20,394 nucleotides of DNA, from assembly GCA_004352715.1 (NCBI GenBank), contig SCFE01000059.1, forward strand, positions 1,320,348 through 1,340,741, in the 5' to 3' direction. The translations under genes and the position numbers were made by a program. The notes below the pieces were generated by a model, which worked only from the letters and a program-made list of their open reading frames with translations, made no database searches and was not told the DNA's origin. Numbering within the stretch: the first letter of the stretch is position 1; every line of letters begins with the position of its first letter. Origin of the DNA: Hofstenia miamia (taxonomy: Eukaryota > Xenacoelomorpha > Acoela). Below, piece by piece: positions 1 through 9,216 of the stretch.

Positions 1-329
1 CGGTACTGGACGGCATGGTACGATATAAAGCAAGCCACGGTTCCATCTCTGTGCTAAAATATGCAACAAGCCGTGCTTATTGAAGTTCCCGCATCAAGCG
101 TTTGTTTGCTTTAACTGACAAAACATTTAGTTTGAACTTTATTAAATGAACATATATTTTATTTTCACTATAGTCAAAAGACTAATCGTGTGCCAACCCC
201 TTCAATCTGTCAATTAGACATCTGTCCCTCCATAATAATTAGCGGGAAATCAATCAACGTACAAAAAATAGAATTTTATGTGACAGATTGCTGTTCACGT
301 GACAATTCTGTATATGTTGTTCATGTCCC

Positions 330-390
330 GAATATTCGAATATTTTAAAATATAAAAATATTAAATAATATTCGAATATTCGAATATTCT
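330..390. repeat. GAATATTC palindromic cluster
   Basis: Overlapping copies of the palindrome GAATATTC occur on both sides of an AT-only spacer, so the two halves can pair as a stem of about 15 to 20 bases. The spacing between the GAA and TTC triplets is not that of a heat-shock element, because TTC and GAA abut without the two-base gap. It could be a decayed foldback element or simple low-complexity DNA; no target duplication is visible. Confidence 0.45.
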
Positions 391-941
391 CAGAAACTCT
401 AGTAAAATCACATGTCATCCTATTCACTCCCCCCCCCCTCCAAAAGGGTGAATATGAATACTTTTAAAATTTAAAAAAAATTAATGAAAACGAAATATTC
501 ATATTTTTACTGAAGTGTATCCTCAGGATCTATAAGACACATTATAGTGTAAAAGTTCAATGAAAAAATACAAGATCTTTGAAAAATCTTAAAAAACCGT
601 TCCTATCACTATATTTGACGGTACTAATTAATTTTATTGTAATTTTAATTGTACAATTTTTCTTATTTTAAAGGCGGACCGGCCCCCGCCCTTTGCATCC
701 GCCCTTGTCAGATTGAGTATTATAATGCAAAAGGAGAGGGTAAATGTAATTCCCCTGCAATTAACAAACTCAATCTTAAAAGTGAGCTAGCCACAGATAA
801 GAAAGCTGCTATTTTATGTAAATAATTAAATGTTGCTCTTAGGGATCACACCTGAAATCTGATATTCCTGAATTATGTAAATTTAGGTCAATGTATTTTT
901 GTTAATGTTGAAATGATTGTGTTGAAGTAAATTATTTAAGA

Positions 942-1166
942 GGATGTTAAATGATGGACTTTTACCATAGAGCAAAACACTTAAGTTAAATGCACTATGT
1001 GTAACATCTGTTCACAGCAAGATAATAGCCTATACTCGGGGCCAAACTATAAAATAAAGCGGATGTTACACGATGGGTTTGTCCCGGGGTAATGAACTAA
1101 GTTGAATGCTCTTTGGAGTAATATAAAATGGATCAAGTCCCGGTACATGCTCCTAGAGTAATATCT
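942..1166. repeat. Diverged tandem repeat, two long units and a partial third
   Basis: GGATGTTA at 942 and again at 1061 opens two units that share the order GATGG..TTT, then AAGTT(A/G)AATGC, then GTAA(C/T)AT. A third partial unit near 1137-1166 repeats GTCCCGG, ATGCTC and AGAGTAATAT. The unit spacing is about 119 bases between the first two and shorter for the third. The copies differ at many sites, so this is an old duplication. It may be part of an interspersed repeat family; I cannot name it. Confidence 0.5.
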
Positions 1167-3249
1167 CGTGACGGGCTAGATAATATGTCAACAAAAGATA
1201 CCATTTTACAACATGGATTAAACAAAAACCGCTACTTTTCTACTAAAATATGGACATTGCTTTTCCATTCACAATGAAATTTTGTATTTAACAGATCTAC
1301 AAACTACAGTGCGAATTGAACAAATGCAGCCACGTTTATTTATCTTGCTATAAATATACATATACGCCCAATTAATCAATTATTAAAAAACTGCTGTTGC
1401 ATCAATTATATTTACGGGATTGGGAATATTAAATAAAACTTGGCGACTGTACAAATTTAAGTTAGCAGAGTCTTGGACTACTGAAACTCTTGTTAAGGGG
1501 TATTAAACAATTGATTGCACCATTATTTTGGGTAACAATTTGAAAATAAGTAAACTTTCAAAGTTCAAAGAATTGCTGCAATAATTGTAAATATCTTTCA
1601 ATTTTATTCAAAAATTGTACCGATTGCATTTTATTTTTTATCGGATATTGAAGATGTAAATATATATTTTGAAATTGTAATTTAACATAATTCCACTAAT
1701 TTTCCTCAAACATAATATGAAATCAAAGAGACTAACACCAAAATAGTAATTTGTAGTTGCGTACAATAAATATAAGTGTAAATTTTATCAAGCATTGAGA
1801 AAATGCGTTTATAATTTAGGGATGACGATTTTTACGTATGTAATAATATGATAGAATTATTTACTCTATTTTTTCTACTGGGTTTTCGAAATATATTATC
1901 AGCCACTCTAAACACACAAATGAATTACAGTTTGCTTCATTTTGAAAAAAAATCGTACTTTCGAAAGATACCCACATTGCAGCTATTAGCTATTTTAGTG
2001 TATATATTTTTCAAACATTAAATTATTAACACCCTTGTGACATTTTATAAAATGAACATCAAAACAAAAAATATGCGAGAATATTTATTGATTTCATACT
2101 AAGAATGGCAGTGCATTACTTTTATATGTAAAAGAAACAAAAAATGCAGTTTATGCAAACACAACCCTAAGGATACCTGTGAAATCCTATCAAGCAAATT
2201 CAATGCAAACAGTTAACTGAATTTTGAAAGAATGTCTATTTATAAATGAAAACAATAAGCATTCAAATCTGCTAAATTTAGCAAAATTTTAAAATTTTAA
2301 AACTAATTGCAATTTTGAAATAGTAATTTCTTAAATTGTGAAAAAGCTTTTCTGCCCAAATGTAACTTAGTTATATAATAGACAATTTCAAGGTGGCCAA
2401 ATATTTACGAATAAATTATTTTGGAAATTCATTTAAATATATATTATAATTCTTTCCAAACTAAGAAATTCTTTTTTTACAATAATGGGATATAGGAATC
2501 AAAATAATGACAAAAGTTTTATTTACAAGAATCTGCTCATAGATTATTGATTACTACGTTTGCAAATCTGATCCCGCCAATGGTCCATCAGTGGGCCACT
2601 GATAACATCAGTGGTCACAAATGTTTCGTACAAGTCGTCCATTTATTTTAAATTGAAATTGGAAATTTAGTATAATTTTGTTGAGTTAGAGAGCACAATT
2701 GGAAGTGTGTCTAGCATTTTATTCTAAAGATTGCATAGCTTGTTGCGTGCCATTGAATTCATTATACAGTACTCATAATAACAAGATCTGGCATACTAGA
2801 CCCTAACTACGGAAGGGTAACTAATTGTTATGAAAATTTAATTTGATCTGCAAAATTGTAAATCACCATATTAGATGACAAATCAATCCAATAGTACCAT
2901 TAATGGGCCATTACCTCAATTCATTTTTTGGCAAAACTCAGATTGTGGTTCCTTTAATTAGTGAAAATAACAGAAGCTTCAAATATGAAATCATCATTTT
3001 ATGGTGCTTATTTAGTAAAAATAGTGGAGGTAAACTACTGCAATGTGCAATAATTATAATTCTTAAATTTTTTGGCAATTATGAAGATAAAATATTCTTT
3101 ATTCAGATAAATATTAGAAGCTGGCAATTTATCTTAGTAGCGTCAAATTTTCTGATTGGTAAACAATAAAGAATTTTTTCTGATTCTGCAAAATATTCAA
3201 TAAAATTAAGTTGTTCGATTTTAGGGAAATAAGATATATAATAAATTAC

Positions 3250-3640
3250 CTGCTACTAATTTGGTGGGTATTTAGTGAATTCGCGTTTTCTTGAATCTCC
3301 ACATTCCTCAACTTCTCAACTTTTTCAAAGTCAAACATGAAAGTTGAGTCACCTGATTTCTTGTGGCGTGGTTGTTNNNNNNNNNNNNNNNNNNNNNNNN
3401 NNNNNNNNNNNNNNNNNNNNNNNNNNNNNNNNNNNNNNNNNNNNNNNNNNNNNNNNNNNNNNNNNNNNNNNNNNNNNNNNNNNNNNNNNNNNNNNNNAGT
3501 CACCTGATTTCTTGTGGCGTGGTTGTTGAAATAAGAAATACTTTTTTTCATAGAGCAAAAGCAACTTTTGGTAGAATGTTCCCATCAAATTTTCAAATGA
3601 GGCAGATGCAATTGCAATATATTTTTAATTAATTGTTTTA
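3250..3640 (-). CDS. Candidate exon of an unidentified gene, interrupted by an assembly gap
   Basis: Reading the minus strand, the segment ends at 3250 in a near-consensus splice donor, CAG followed by GTAATT. The frame to its right encodes FDFEKVEKLRNVEIQENAN and similar balanced, acidic-basic residues, unlike the chance ORFs of this window. On the far side of the N gap the frame that contains MGTFYQKLLLLYEKKYFLF reaches the same residues, QPRHKKSGD, that open the near side. If the two identical 30-base flanks are one sequence, the frame is open without a stop from about 3635 to 3246. No clear acceptor or start codon was identified: the first methionine in frame lies near 3588 and possible AG sites follow it. 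I do not recognise the protein. The sequence could also be a real tandem duplication across the gap. Confidence 0.4.
3377..3497. other. Assembly gap of 121 N flanked by an identical 30-base direct repeat
   Basis: The 30 bases before the gap (3347-3376) and the 30 after it (3498-3527) are the same, beginning AGTCACCTGATTTC and ending GGTTGTT. This is the pattern left when two contigs that overlap are scaffolded with an estimated gap rather than merged. A genuine short tandem repeat that stopped the assembler is the alternative. Confidence 0.8.
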
Positions 3641-3659
3641 AAAAGACAATAGAGTCTAT

Positions 3660-4795
3660 TTTAGATTTATTTTAGAGCCCCCAAACGTTTATTGGCCTCT
3701 TTCTTACATTTTAGTATTTGAATATATTTATACTTAATTTGTAATCAGTGACAAACCCAGAAAATTTGAAAAATTCACTTGAAAATATTATGACATCACT
3801 TTTGATTATAAACCTATTGCTTACTGTAAAGTCACCGCTGTAACCAGCCTAGAAAATTTGGCGGGCGGCAATAAATTTACCGGGGGTTATAAACATATAA
3901 TGAAAAATTTAAATTTAAAGAAAAAAACCTCAGAACTGCTGTAATTGATGTACCCACAATGATTTTTATATATTCCTTAACAATTTCAGCAAAAAATAGA
4001 CTATTTGAATTTTTATGAATATGCTATACATTAAATTTTGTAACGCTATCTTAGGAATATCACATTCGGAATATACTATTTTGTTAAATCTTTTCTCCTA
4101 TGGCAAGTTGCAAATTATTAGATCACATTAACATAAACTTTGTTACCCAAACACACAAGTAATATTGACGTCTTCAAATGTGTAAGAACAAACTTCAACA
4201 ATAAAGAAACACTTTTACAAATGTTATCAGAACGTGTCATTGTAAGAGCGGAAATGCGCAGTGTAATCACTGAGGTCTTTTCTTAAGTTTCTCAGCAAAA
4301 TGGATAATAAGAGTCAAAGCAAATTCATTACTGTAAATAAAAACAGGTACATAGCTACAAAATGAAATTTACATGTATTTACAAAATAATGGTAAAATGC
4401 ATATAATATAAATATATCTGCGCCTGTGTGTGCATAGTTTTCTAGCACTGCGCAAAAAATTTAGAAAAAGAATATGTTATTGTCTATTGAATAGGAATGT
4501 GCTCATTTTTTCGTAATTTCTTGTAATTTATTGTAATATCACTACAATTTGGTGTTATATAATAAATTTCTATTTTAGCCTTTGATGATTTTTGAATACT
4601 TAATCTTCTGGCTATTTGCCGACCTTTTAGTTTTGGTGTAGTGCCCAGCATTAATTTTAGTTTATGATATTAACAATTTCCCAAATTGTAATTATGAAAT
4701 ATTGATATATGCAATTTGAACAATTGTAAAAAGCGCAGGAAATGTGAAAGATTTAAACTGCAGTAGGGCTTGTGAATTTATATAAAATAAAGCAT
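3660..4795. other. AT-rich stretch without a recognisable gene
   Basis: No coding signal is seen. A small duplication of AGAAAATTTG occurs near 3759 and 3850, the second copy inside a GC-richer patch (GGCGGGCGGC). A weak inverted pair TGCGCAGTG (4255-4263) and CACTGCGCA (4446-4454) frames about 200 bases but has no convincing target duplication. Confidence 0.5.
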
Positions 4796-4801
4796 ATTAA
4801 T

Positions 4802-5418
4802 TTTGAGTGTGGTGCAGTAATACCGCGCGATGCAGCGGTGTGGTACACTGCAGTAGTGATTTACACAATGCGGTGGTTAGTGGTACATTAAAACAACTTG
4901 TGGTGACATAGAAGTTATACATATAATGTGTTTTGTTTTATGATTTAAAATCTCTAAGTATTTTTCAAAGAACTATTTCTGAAACAAAACTAAGAGATTT
5001 CGCATACAAAATATTAAAAGTAATTTTTACATATTTCATTGAAAATTTAATACTACCCTAATAGAATTGAATGAAATAACAAAATACCTAAGAAATTGTC
5101 TTTAAAATTTTCTACAAATGATCCATAGCCCTAAAAGAACATTTCTGAGATATGAACATTTTCTTATAAGATAAAAATAGCGGCATACCGCGGCAAAATT
5201 TCATTTATTGCGGTAGTATGCAGTAAAAACGGACATTGCGGTGGCTTTTTTCTCTTCAGTGGCAATAATTTTTAAAAACCTATACNTAAGATAAAAATAG
5301 CGGCATACCGCGGCAAAATTTCATTTATTGCGGTGGTATGCAGTAAAAAACGGACATTGCGGTGGTAAGCGGCTACGCTTTTTTCTCCTCAGTGGCAATA
5401 ATTTTTAAAAACCTATAC
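4802..5418. repeat. GCGGT-motif-rich repeat region, probably a decayed DNA transposon
   Basis: Motifs of the form TGCGGTGG, TGCGGTAG and their complement ACCGC recur at about 4820-4880 and at 5181-5260, and again in the second copy at 5301-5380, in DNA that is otherwise very AT-rich. Clusters of short GC-rich motifs near the ends are a known feature of hAT elements, which is why I suspect a non-autonomous hAT. I could not find a pair of terminal inverted repeats or a target duplication, so the class and the limits are uncertain. Confidence 0.35.
5167..5418. repeat. Near-identical direct repeat joined by a single N
   Basis: Copy one is 5167-5285 (119 bases), the N is at 5286, and copy two is 5287-5418 (132 bases). 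They differ by two substitutions, one extra A in a homopolymer, and a 12-base insertion (TAAGCGGCTACG) in copy two. The single N and the abrupt start of copy two at the same base as copy one suggest that two allelic or overlapping contig ends were abutted. A true tandem duplication is less likely. Confidence 0.7.
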
Positions 5419-5680
5419 AGTGTTCATCTCTATTCTATTCTACTGAATATTAGCTTGTAGATTCTATTGAATACCAGTAGTCAAAACACTACTCTTGGGT
5501 TATTTCGTTATTATAATTTTTTTAATTTAAGTATGAATATAAGTAAAGCCTAGTGCCTGTAAGGCTCTGCTAGGGGTGAACTACCCTGTGACTGCGAGCT
5601 CGTCTTGTTGGCCTCACTTTGAATGAGCATGTGGATATGGATAGATGGAAATTAATTATTGACTTGTCATTCAATTTCAG

Positions 5681-5765
5681 TGCATGTACAAAGTGAACAG
5701 CTATTTGAGGATGCAGAAGCTAAAAATCCTATTATGGTTTTGTATTTGTGTTATATAAACATGAG
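5681..5765 (+). CDS. Candidate internal exon, 85 bases, unidentified gene
   Basis: A polypyrimidine-ended acceptor (CATTCAATTTCAG) stops at 5680 and a strong donor, GAG followed by GTGAGA, starts at 5766. Between them the frame beginning CAT at 5683 is open for 27 codons and reads HVQSEQLFEDAEAKNP followed by a hydrophobic run, IMVLYLCYINM. A second frame, starting at 5681, is open for 25 codons and stops just before the donor, so it could not be read across the exon. A second donor-like GAG/GTGAGC lies 31 bases downstream. The peptide is too short to assign, and I see no clear neighbouring exon on the same strand. Splice-site quality is the main support. Confidence 0.35.
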
Positions 5766-5799
5766 GTGAGACCCTATAACAACCATAAACGTGAGGTGA

Positions 5800-6450
5800 G
5801 CTGGAACTTAAGACTAGAAATTTAAAAGTAACACTATTGGAACTTTATTTAAACTTTTATATTACACTAACTGTTGAAATTGAGTAATGGCTTGGCGTTG
5901 GCCAGAGCCCATGTAGTATCAAAATGGAGTCAAAAACAGAAGTGTCCTTATCATTGATACCTAAATTACATCAGTAATAGTTGTTGAATTAATTAAGTTA
6001 AGTACTAAAATGATATCATTGATATCTTTTGTACTCAGCAGGTTTCTTAAGAACAGGTTAATATGCGTAATTAAGGATCCCTGCATAAACAGGAGATATT
6101 ACATTTATTTCCATTTTAATTTCATGGTCTAAGTTATTCCAGATTTTAGTTGCTGTGTGTTGAAAATAATTAGAATTTTTATCGAAGCACAACAACTTTT
6201 GAGAATGTTCATATAATTTAACAGATTGTGACAGAATGCAAATGGAAAGGCATTCTTGTCAGCCTCACATTTTGGTAGAAAGGTGTAAACAGAAAAACAC
6301 CTATTCTCACCAAAGTGTAAATACGAAATTTTAATTACAATTTTATTTGGAATATTTTATTTGTAAAAATCTATAATTGATTTTGTTATGAAACAGGTAA
6401 TAAAAAATATTACTGCAAAAAATAGTTCCTCCGAAAGCTATTTGCTTGAC
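5800..6450. other. AT-rich stretch containing a LINE tail, otherwise empty
   Basis: Apart from the minus-strand LINE remnant at 6085-6225, nothing coding or structured is recognised. The sequence runs up to the target duplication of the MITE that begins at 6451. Confidence 0.5.
6085..6225 (-). pseudogene. LINE reverse-transcriptase C-terminal tail, fragment
   Basis: The minus strand encodes, in one open frame, LYEHSQKLLCFDKNSNYF and then TATKIWNNLDHEIKM. The IWNNL..EIK motif is the conserved end of the reverse transcriptase ORF in Jockey/CR1/I-group non-LTR retrotransposons, where WNsLP precedes a short basic tail. Nothing upstream (above 6225) continues a good RT frame, so this is a short 3' fragment, as expected for a 5'-truncated insertion. 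It may or may not belong to the same family as the larger LINE at 14050-16260, whose corresponding tail is not visible. Confidence 0.45.
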
Positions 6451-6658
6451 CAGTGGCGTACCCACGGAGGGACATGGTGGAATGTCCCCTCCGTCAGATT
6501 TCCAAATTTAAATTTGACTGGATAAATTAAAAATTTTTCGTAAAAAATTGAAAAATTTATAATCTAGGATCGTGAAATGCATTTTTTAGGGTCTATTTTC
6601 TCAATATTTTCAGAAAAAAAATGATGTCCCCCGTCAGAATATCCTGGGTACGCCCCTG
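6451..6658. mobile_element. hAT-type MITE, 208 bp, with 8-bp target duplication
   Basis: The element begins CAGTGGCGTACCCA and ends TGGGTACGCCCCTG, which is an inverted repeat matching at 13 of 14 positions. It is flanked on both sides by the same eight bases, TGCTTGAC, at 6443-6450 and 6659-6666. An 8-bp duplication with CAG...CTG termini is the signature of hAT transposons. A second inverted segment lies just inside, GACGGGGGACATC on one side against the GTCCCCTCCGTC of the other. There is no coding capacity, so it is non-autonomous. The near-perfect target duplication suggests a fairly recent insertion. Confidence 0.85.
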
Positions 6659-6666
6659 TGCTTGAC

Positions 6667-7500
6667 TTTTGACTGAAATGATCCAAAAGACTAATTTGAA
6701 TTTATGGTTATTGTCTGATAAATCGAAAAAAGGATAGTTAAAACATGTAAATGATTTTATTATACCTGTACACAATTATTAAAAAAACTGTTGCAATATT
6801 AATTAGTATCAATAAACTTTTAGAGGAGTTTGGTTCTCTTTAATTTAATAGATTAATTTGTTATCAGTTAAATTCTGAATTGGCACTGGTGGTGGTGATT
6901 GCATGGGTTGATTTGGATGGTGCAAATTAATTTCAATATGAAATTATTAGTAATCTTATGATGAACAATCATTTAACTCTAACTTTGATACAAACAATTA
7001 CTCTATTATTTGATATGTGGTTTTGCTATAAACATGCATTTACTTTTGTTCAGCCAGTAAGAACTGAAGTCAATTTTTCTGAACATTGCTGTTAATAAAT
7101 TAACTAGTGGTTAGTTATGCGCGACTAAGAGATGCTCATATCACAAATGATTAAAGAGGAGAAGTGCAATCATGTCAACTATGAATTATTAATTGCATTT
7201 CTAACTAATGTTATTTGTTTCAAACATTGCAATTCATATTACTCATCTCTTGACTTTGCTATGAATGCTATTCTAAAAGTATTATCAGTTAAGCAAGGAA
7301 TTAGAGAAAACTCAAAAAACATTTTATTTAATTCACATATTGTAGCACTGAGAAATTTCATATAGTCAATTAATCCATTATAACCTGTACTGTGTCAGTG
7401 GGATGCCAATTGAGTCAGCAACACTTTTGTGGAAACAACATGATATCTTAAACAAATGTCATTAGCAGCAATAGATTTGAAGACTCATGCACATATATGC
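6667..7500. other. AT-rich stretch without a recognisable gene
   Basis: An acceptor-like TTACTTTTGTTCAG ends at 7053 and is followed by a 13-codon open frame ending at a stop, which is too little to call. A 77-codon plus-strand ORF at 7132-7365 has no recognisable motif. Nothing else is supported. Confidence 0.4.
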
Positions 7501-7565
7501 AACAAGTAGAGTGCATGTTAAGATTGAGCTTGAGGGAAAATTCATAAAACAAATATGATCTTTTC

Positions 7566-7940
7566 TTGCTTATTTGTAAAGGGCTACCTGATGATCTGAG
7601 ACAAGCACTCAAGCTGAAGTTTGATGCAGGAGATTTGCTAGAAATGCTCATAAGTAAAACTCTATCACTGAGCATTACATTAGAAAACAATAATGTGATC
7701 AAAGAAAAAGTGACAATAAACAATAATGTGATCAAAGAAAAAGTGACAATGAGAAACTTAAGGATGATGCCATGAACTACTATAGTAAAAGCAGAATCAG
7801 CAGAAGATAAAACAGATGAAAATATGACTACACCAGCAATAATTAAGGTGAAGTCCAAAGATGGCAGAGTGAGGCTTTTGTCAAATCCCCATGCATGATG
7901 TCACTAATGTGAAATGAAAGGCTACATGAAAAAAGACTGC
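7566..7940 (+). pseudogene. Gag-like fragment with a CCHC zinc knuckle, LTR-retrotransposon type
   Basis: One reading frame runs from GLPDDLRQALKLKFDAGDLL near 7580 to a zinc-knuckle remnant at 7899-7940, with stops at 7773, 7896 and 7905. The knuckle reads C-x2-C-x4-Y-x4-C, with the second position of the spacing filled by a stop and tyrosine in place of the metal-binding histidine. An LP..-(12-15 residues)-LL block followed by a linker and a CCHC motif is the arrangement of Gag in LTR retrotransposons (Ty1/copia or Ty3 type; I cannot choose). Staying in the same frame over 375 bases despite three stops argues for one decayed gene. An in-frame 33-base duplication lies inside it. Protease and polymerase would be expected to follow, but the N gap begins at 8068. 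Confidence 0.5.
7685..7750 (+). repeat. 33-base tandem duplication, two copies
   Basis: The 33-base unit at 7685-7717 is repeated at 7718-7750 (AACAATAATGTGATCAAAGA and onward). As 33 is a multiple of three, the frame of the Gag-like fragment is preserved and the peptide NNNVIKEKVT appears twice. Confidence 0.9.
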
Positions 7941-8067
7941 TGAAGATGAATAAGTAATATATGATGATGTAAGGCTTTATACAATGAAGATGATCTATCT
8001 GCCCTGGAAGAAATAAAAGCATATACAGAGGCGGAGCACCTGTCTTGGTATTAACAAACCTATCAGA

Positions 8068-8746
8068 NNNNNNNNNNNNNNNNNNNNNNNNNNNNNNNNN
8101 NNNNNNNNNNNNNNNNNNNNNNNNNNNNNNNNNNNNNNNNNNNNNNNNNNNNNNNNNNNNNNNNNNNNNNNNNNNNNNNNNNNNNNNNNNNNNNNNNNNN
8201 NNNNNNNNNNNNNNNNNNNNNNNNNNNNNNNNNNNNNNNNNNNNNNNNNNNNNNNNNNNNNNNNNNNNNNNNNNNNNNNNNNNNNNNNNNNNNNNNNNNN
8301 NNNNNNNNNNNNNNNNNNNNNNNNNNNNNNNNNNNNNNNNNNNNNNNNNNNNNNNNNNNNNNNNNNNNNNNNNNNNNNNNNNNNNNNNNNNNNNNNNNNN
8401 NNNNNNNNNNNNNNNNNNNNNNNNNNNNNNNNNNNNNNNNNNNNNNNNNNNNNNNNNNNNNNNNNNNNNNNNNNNNNNNNNNNNNNNNNNNNNNNNNNNN
8501 NNNNNNNNNNNNNNNNNNNNNNNNNNNNNNNNNNNNNNNNNNNNNNNNNNNNNNNNNNNNNNNNNNNNNNNNNNNNNNNNNNNNNNNNNNNNNNNNNNNN
8601 NNNNNNNNNNNNNNNNNNNNNNNNNNNNNNNNNNNNNNNNNNNNNNNNNNNNNNNNNNNNNNNNNNNNNNNNNNNNNNNNNNNNNNNNNNNNNNNNNNNN
8701 NNNNNNNNNNNNNNNNNNNNNNNNNNNNNNNNNNNNNNNNNNNNNN
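8068..8746. other. Assembly gap, 679 N
   Basis: The bases are undetermined. The gap directly follows the Gag-like fragment and so may hide the remainder of a retrotransposon. Confidence 0.99.
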
Positions 8747-9216
8747 GGTTCAACAGAAAACTGAAGGAACCAGAATAGAATTATGGATAGTCCAAGTTGG
8801 AAATGTTAGTGCTAATAGAGAGCATTAATGAGTTTAGACACTTTCTCATAGTAAAGGAGCTCAGGATGTGAACTGACCAAACTGGACTCTCTTTTCTAAA
8901 AAAAAATCGCAGGTGACAAATCATCAATGATATCATGATGAATCATTTTCCTAAGCAAATATAAATTCACAATTTAACATTGCAAAGGAACACTACATGC
9001 AAAAGCAGATTTCTGGACAGTGCTACTAGAATACCAAAAAGATGCACCAAAGGAAGACAGAGACAAAGCAGTTCCTATTGGTGCAGGATAGTTGATAAAG
9101 CAGCTGGGTATTGAACTCTAAAATCTTTTGCTGAGGCAGTGTGTTTTTAATGTCTCTGCTTCCTTCTTGCCAATTGGGAGCTTGGCCATAGTGCACTTGA
9201 GATTGAGTGCTACCTG
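8747..9216. other. Unassigned sequence between gaps, less AT-rich
   Basis: Composition is closer to coding than in the flanking AT-rich DNA, and short open segments exist on both strands, but all are broken and none shows a motif I can name. It may be decayed continuation of the retroelement to the left. Confidence 0.3.

Larger units (their letters stand above)
1..3245. other. AT-rich stretch without a recognisable gene
   Basis: No reading frame here resembles a protein family I know, and none is paired with convincing splice sites. An 88-codon plus-strand ORF at 2903-3169 has the lysine, isoleucine and asparagine-rich composition expected of chance ORFs in AT-rich DNA. The first 120 bases are less AT-rich than the rest and may be the edge of something that lies outside the window. 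Within the stretch are a C10 homopolymer at 429-438, the palindromic cluster at 330-390, a GC-rich patch near 673-708 and the diverged tandem repeat at 942-1166, described separately where useful. It is probably intergenic or intronic. Confidence 0.6.

Noticed and set aside
330-390. Heat-shock element cluster (GAA/TTC repeats)
   Set aside because: The triplet spacing is wrong: TTC is followed directly by GAA rather than after two bases.
673-708. GC-rich patch (GGCGGACCGGCCCC and neighbours) as a transposon end
   Set aside because: It resembles the GC-rich ends of some MITEs, but no matching inverted end or target duplication was found in the window.
2903-3169. 88-codon plus-strand ORF
   Set aside because: Low-complexity I/K/N/F-rich composition typical of chance ORFs in AT-rich DNA, with no motif.
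4255-4454. 200-bp MITE framed by TGCGCAGTG and CACTGCGCA
   Set aside because: The inverted match is only 9 bases and the flanks are A-rich, with no convincing target duplication.
6593-6775. 60-codon minus-strand ORF
   Set aside because: It crosses the right boundary and target duplication of the hAT MITE, so it cannot be an ancestral gene.
7448-7858. 136-codon minus-strand ORF
   Set aside because: It is the antisense of the Gag-like frame and owes its length partly to the 33-base duplication; no motif of its own.
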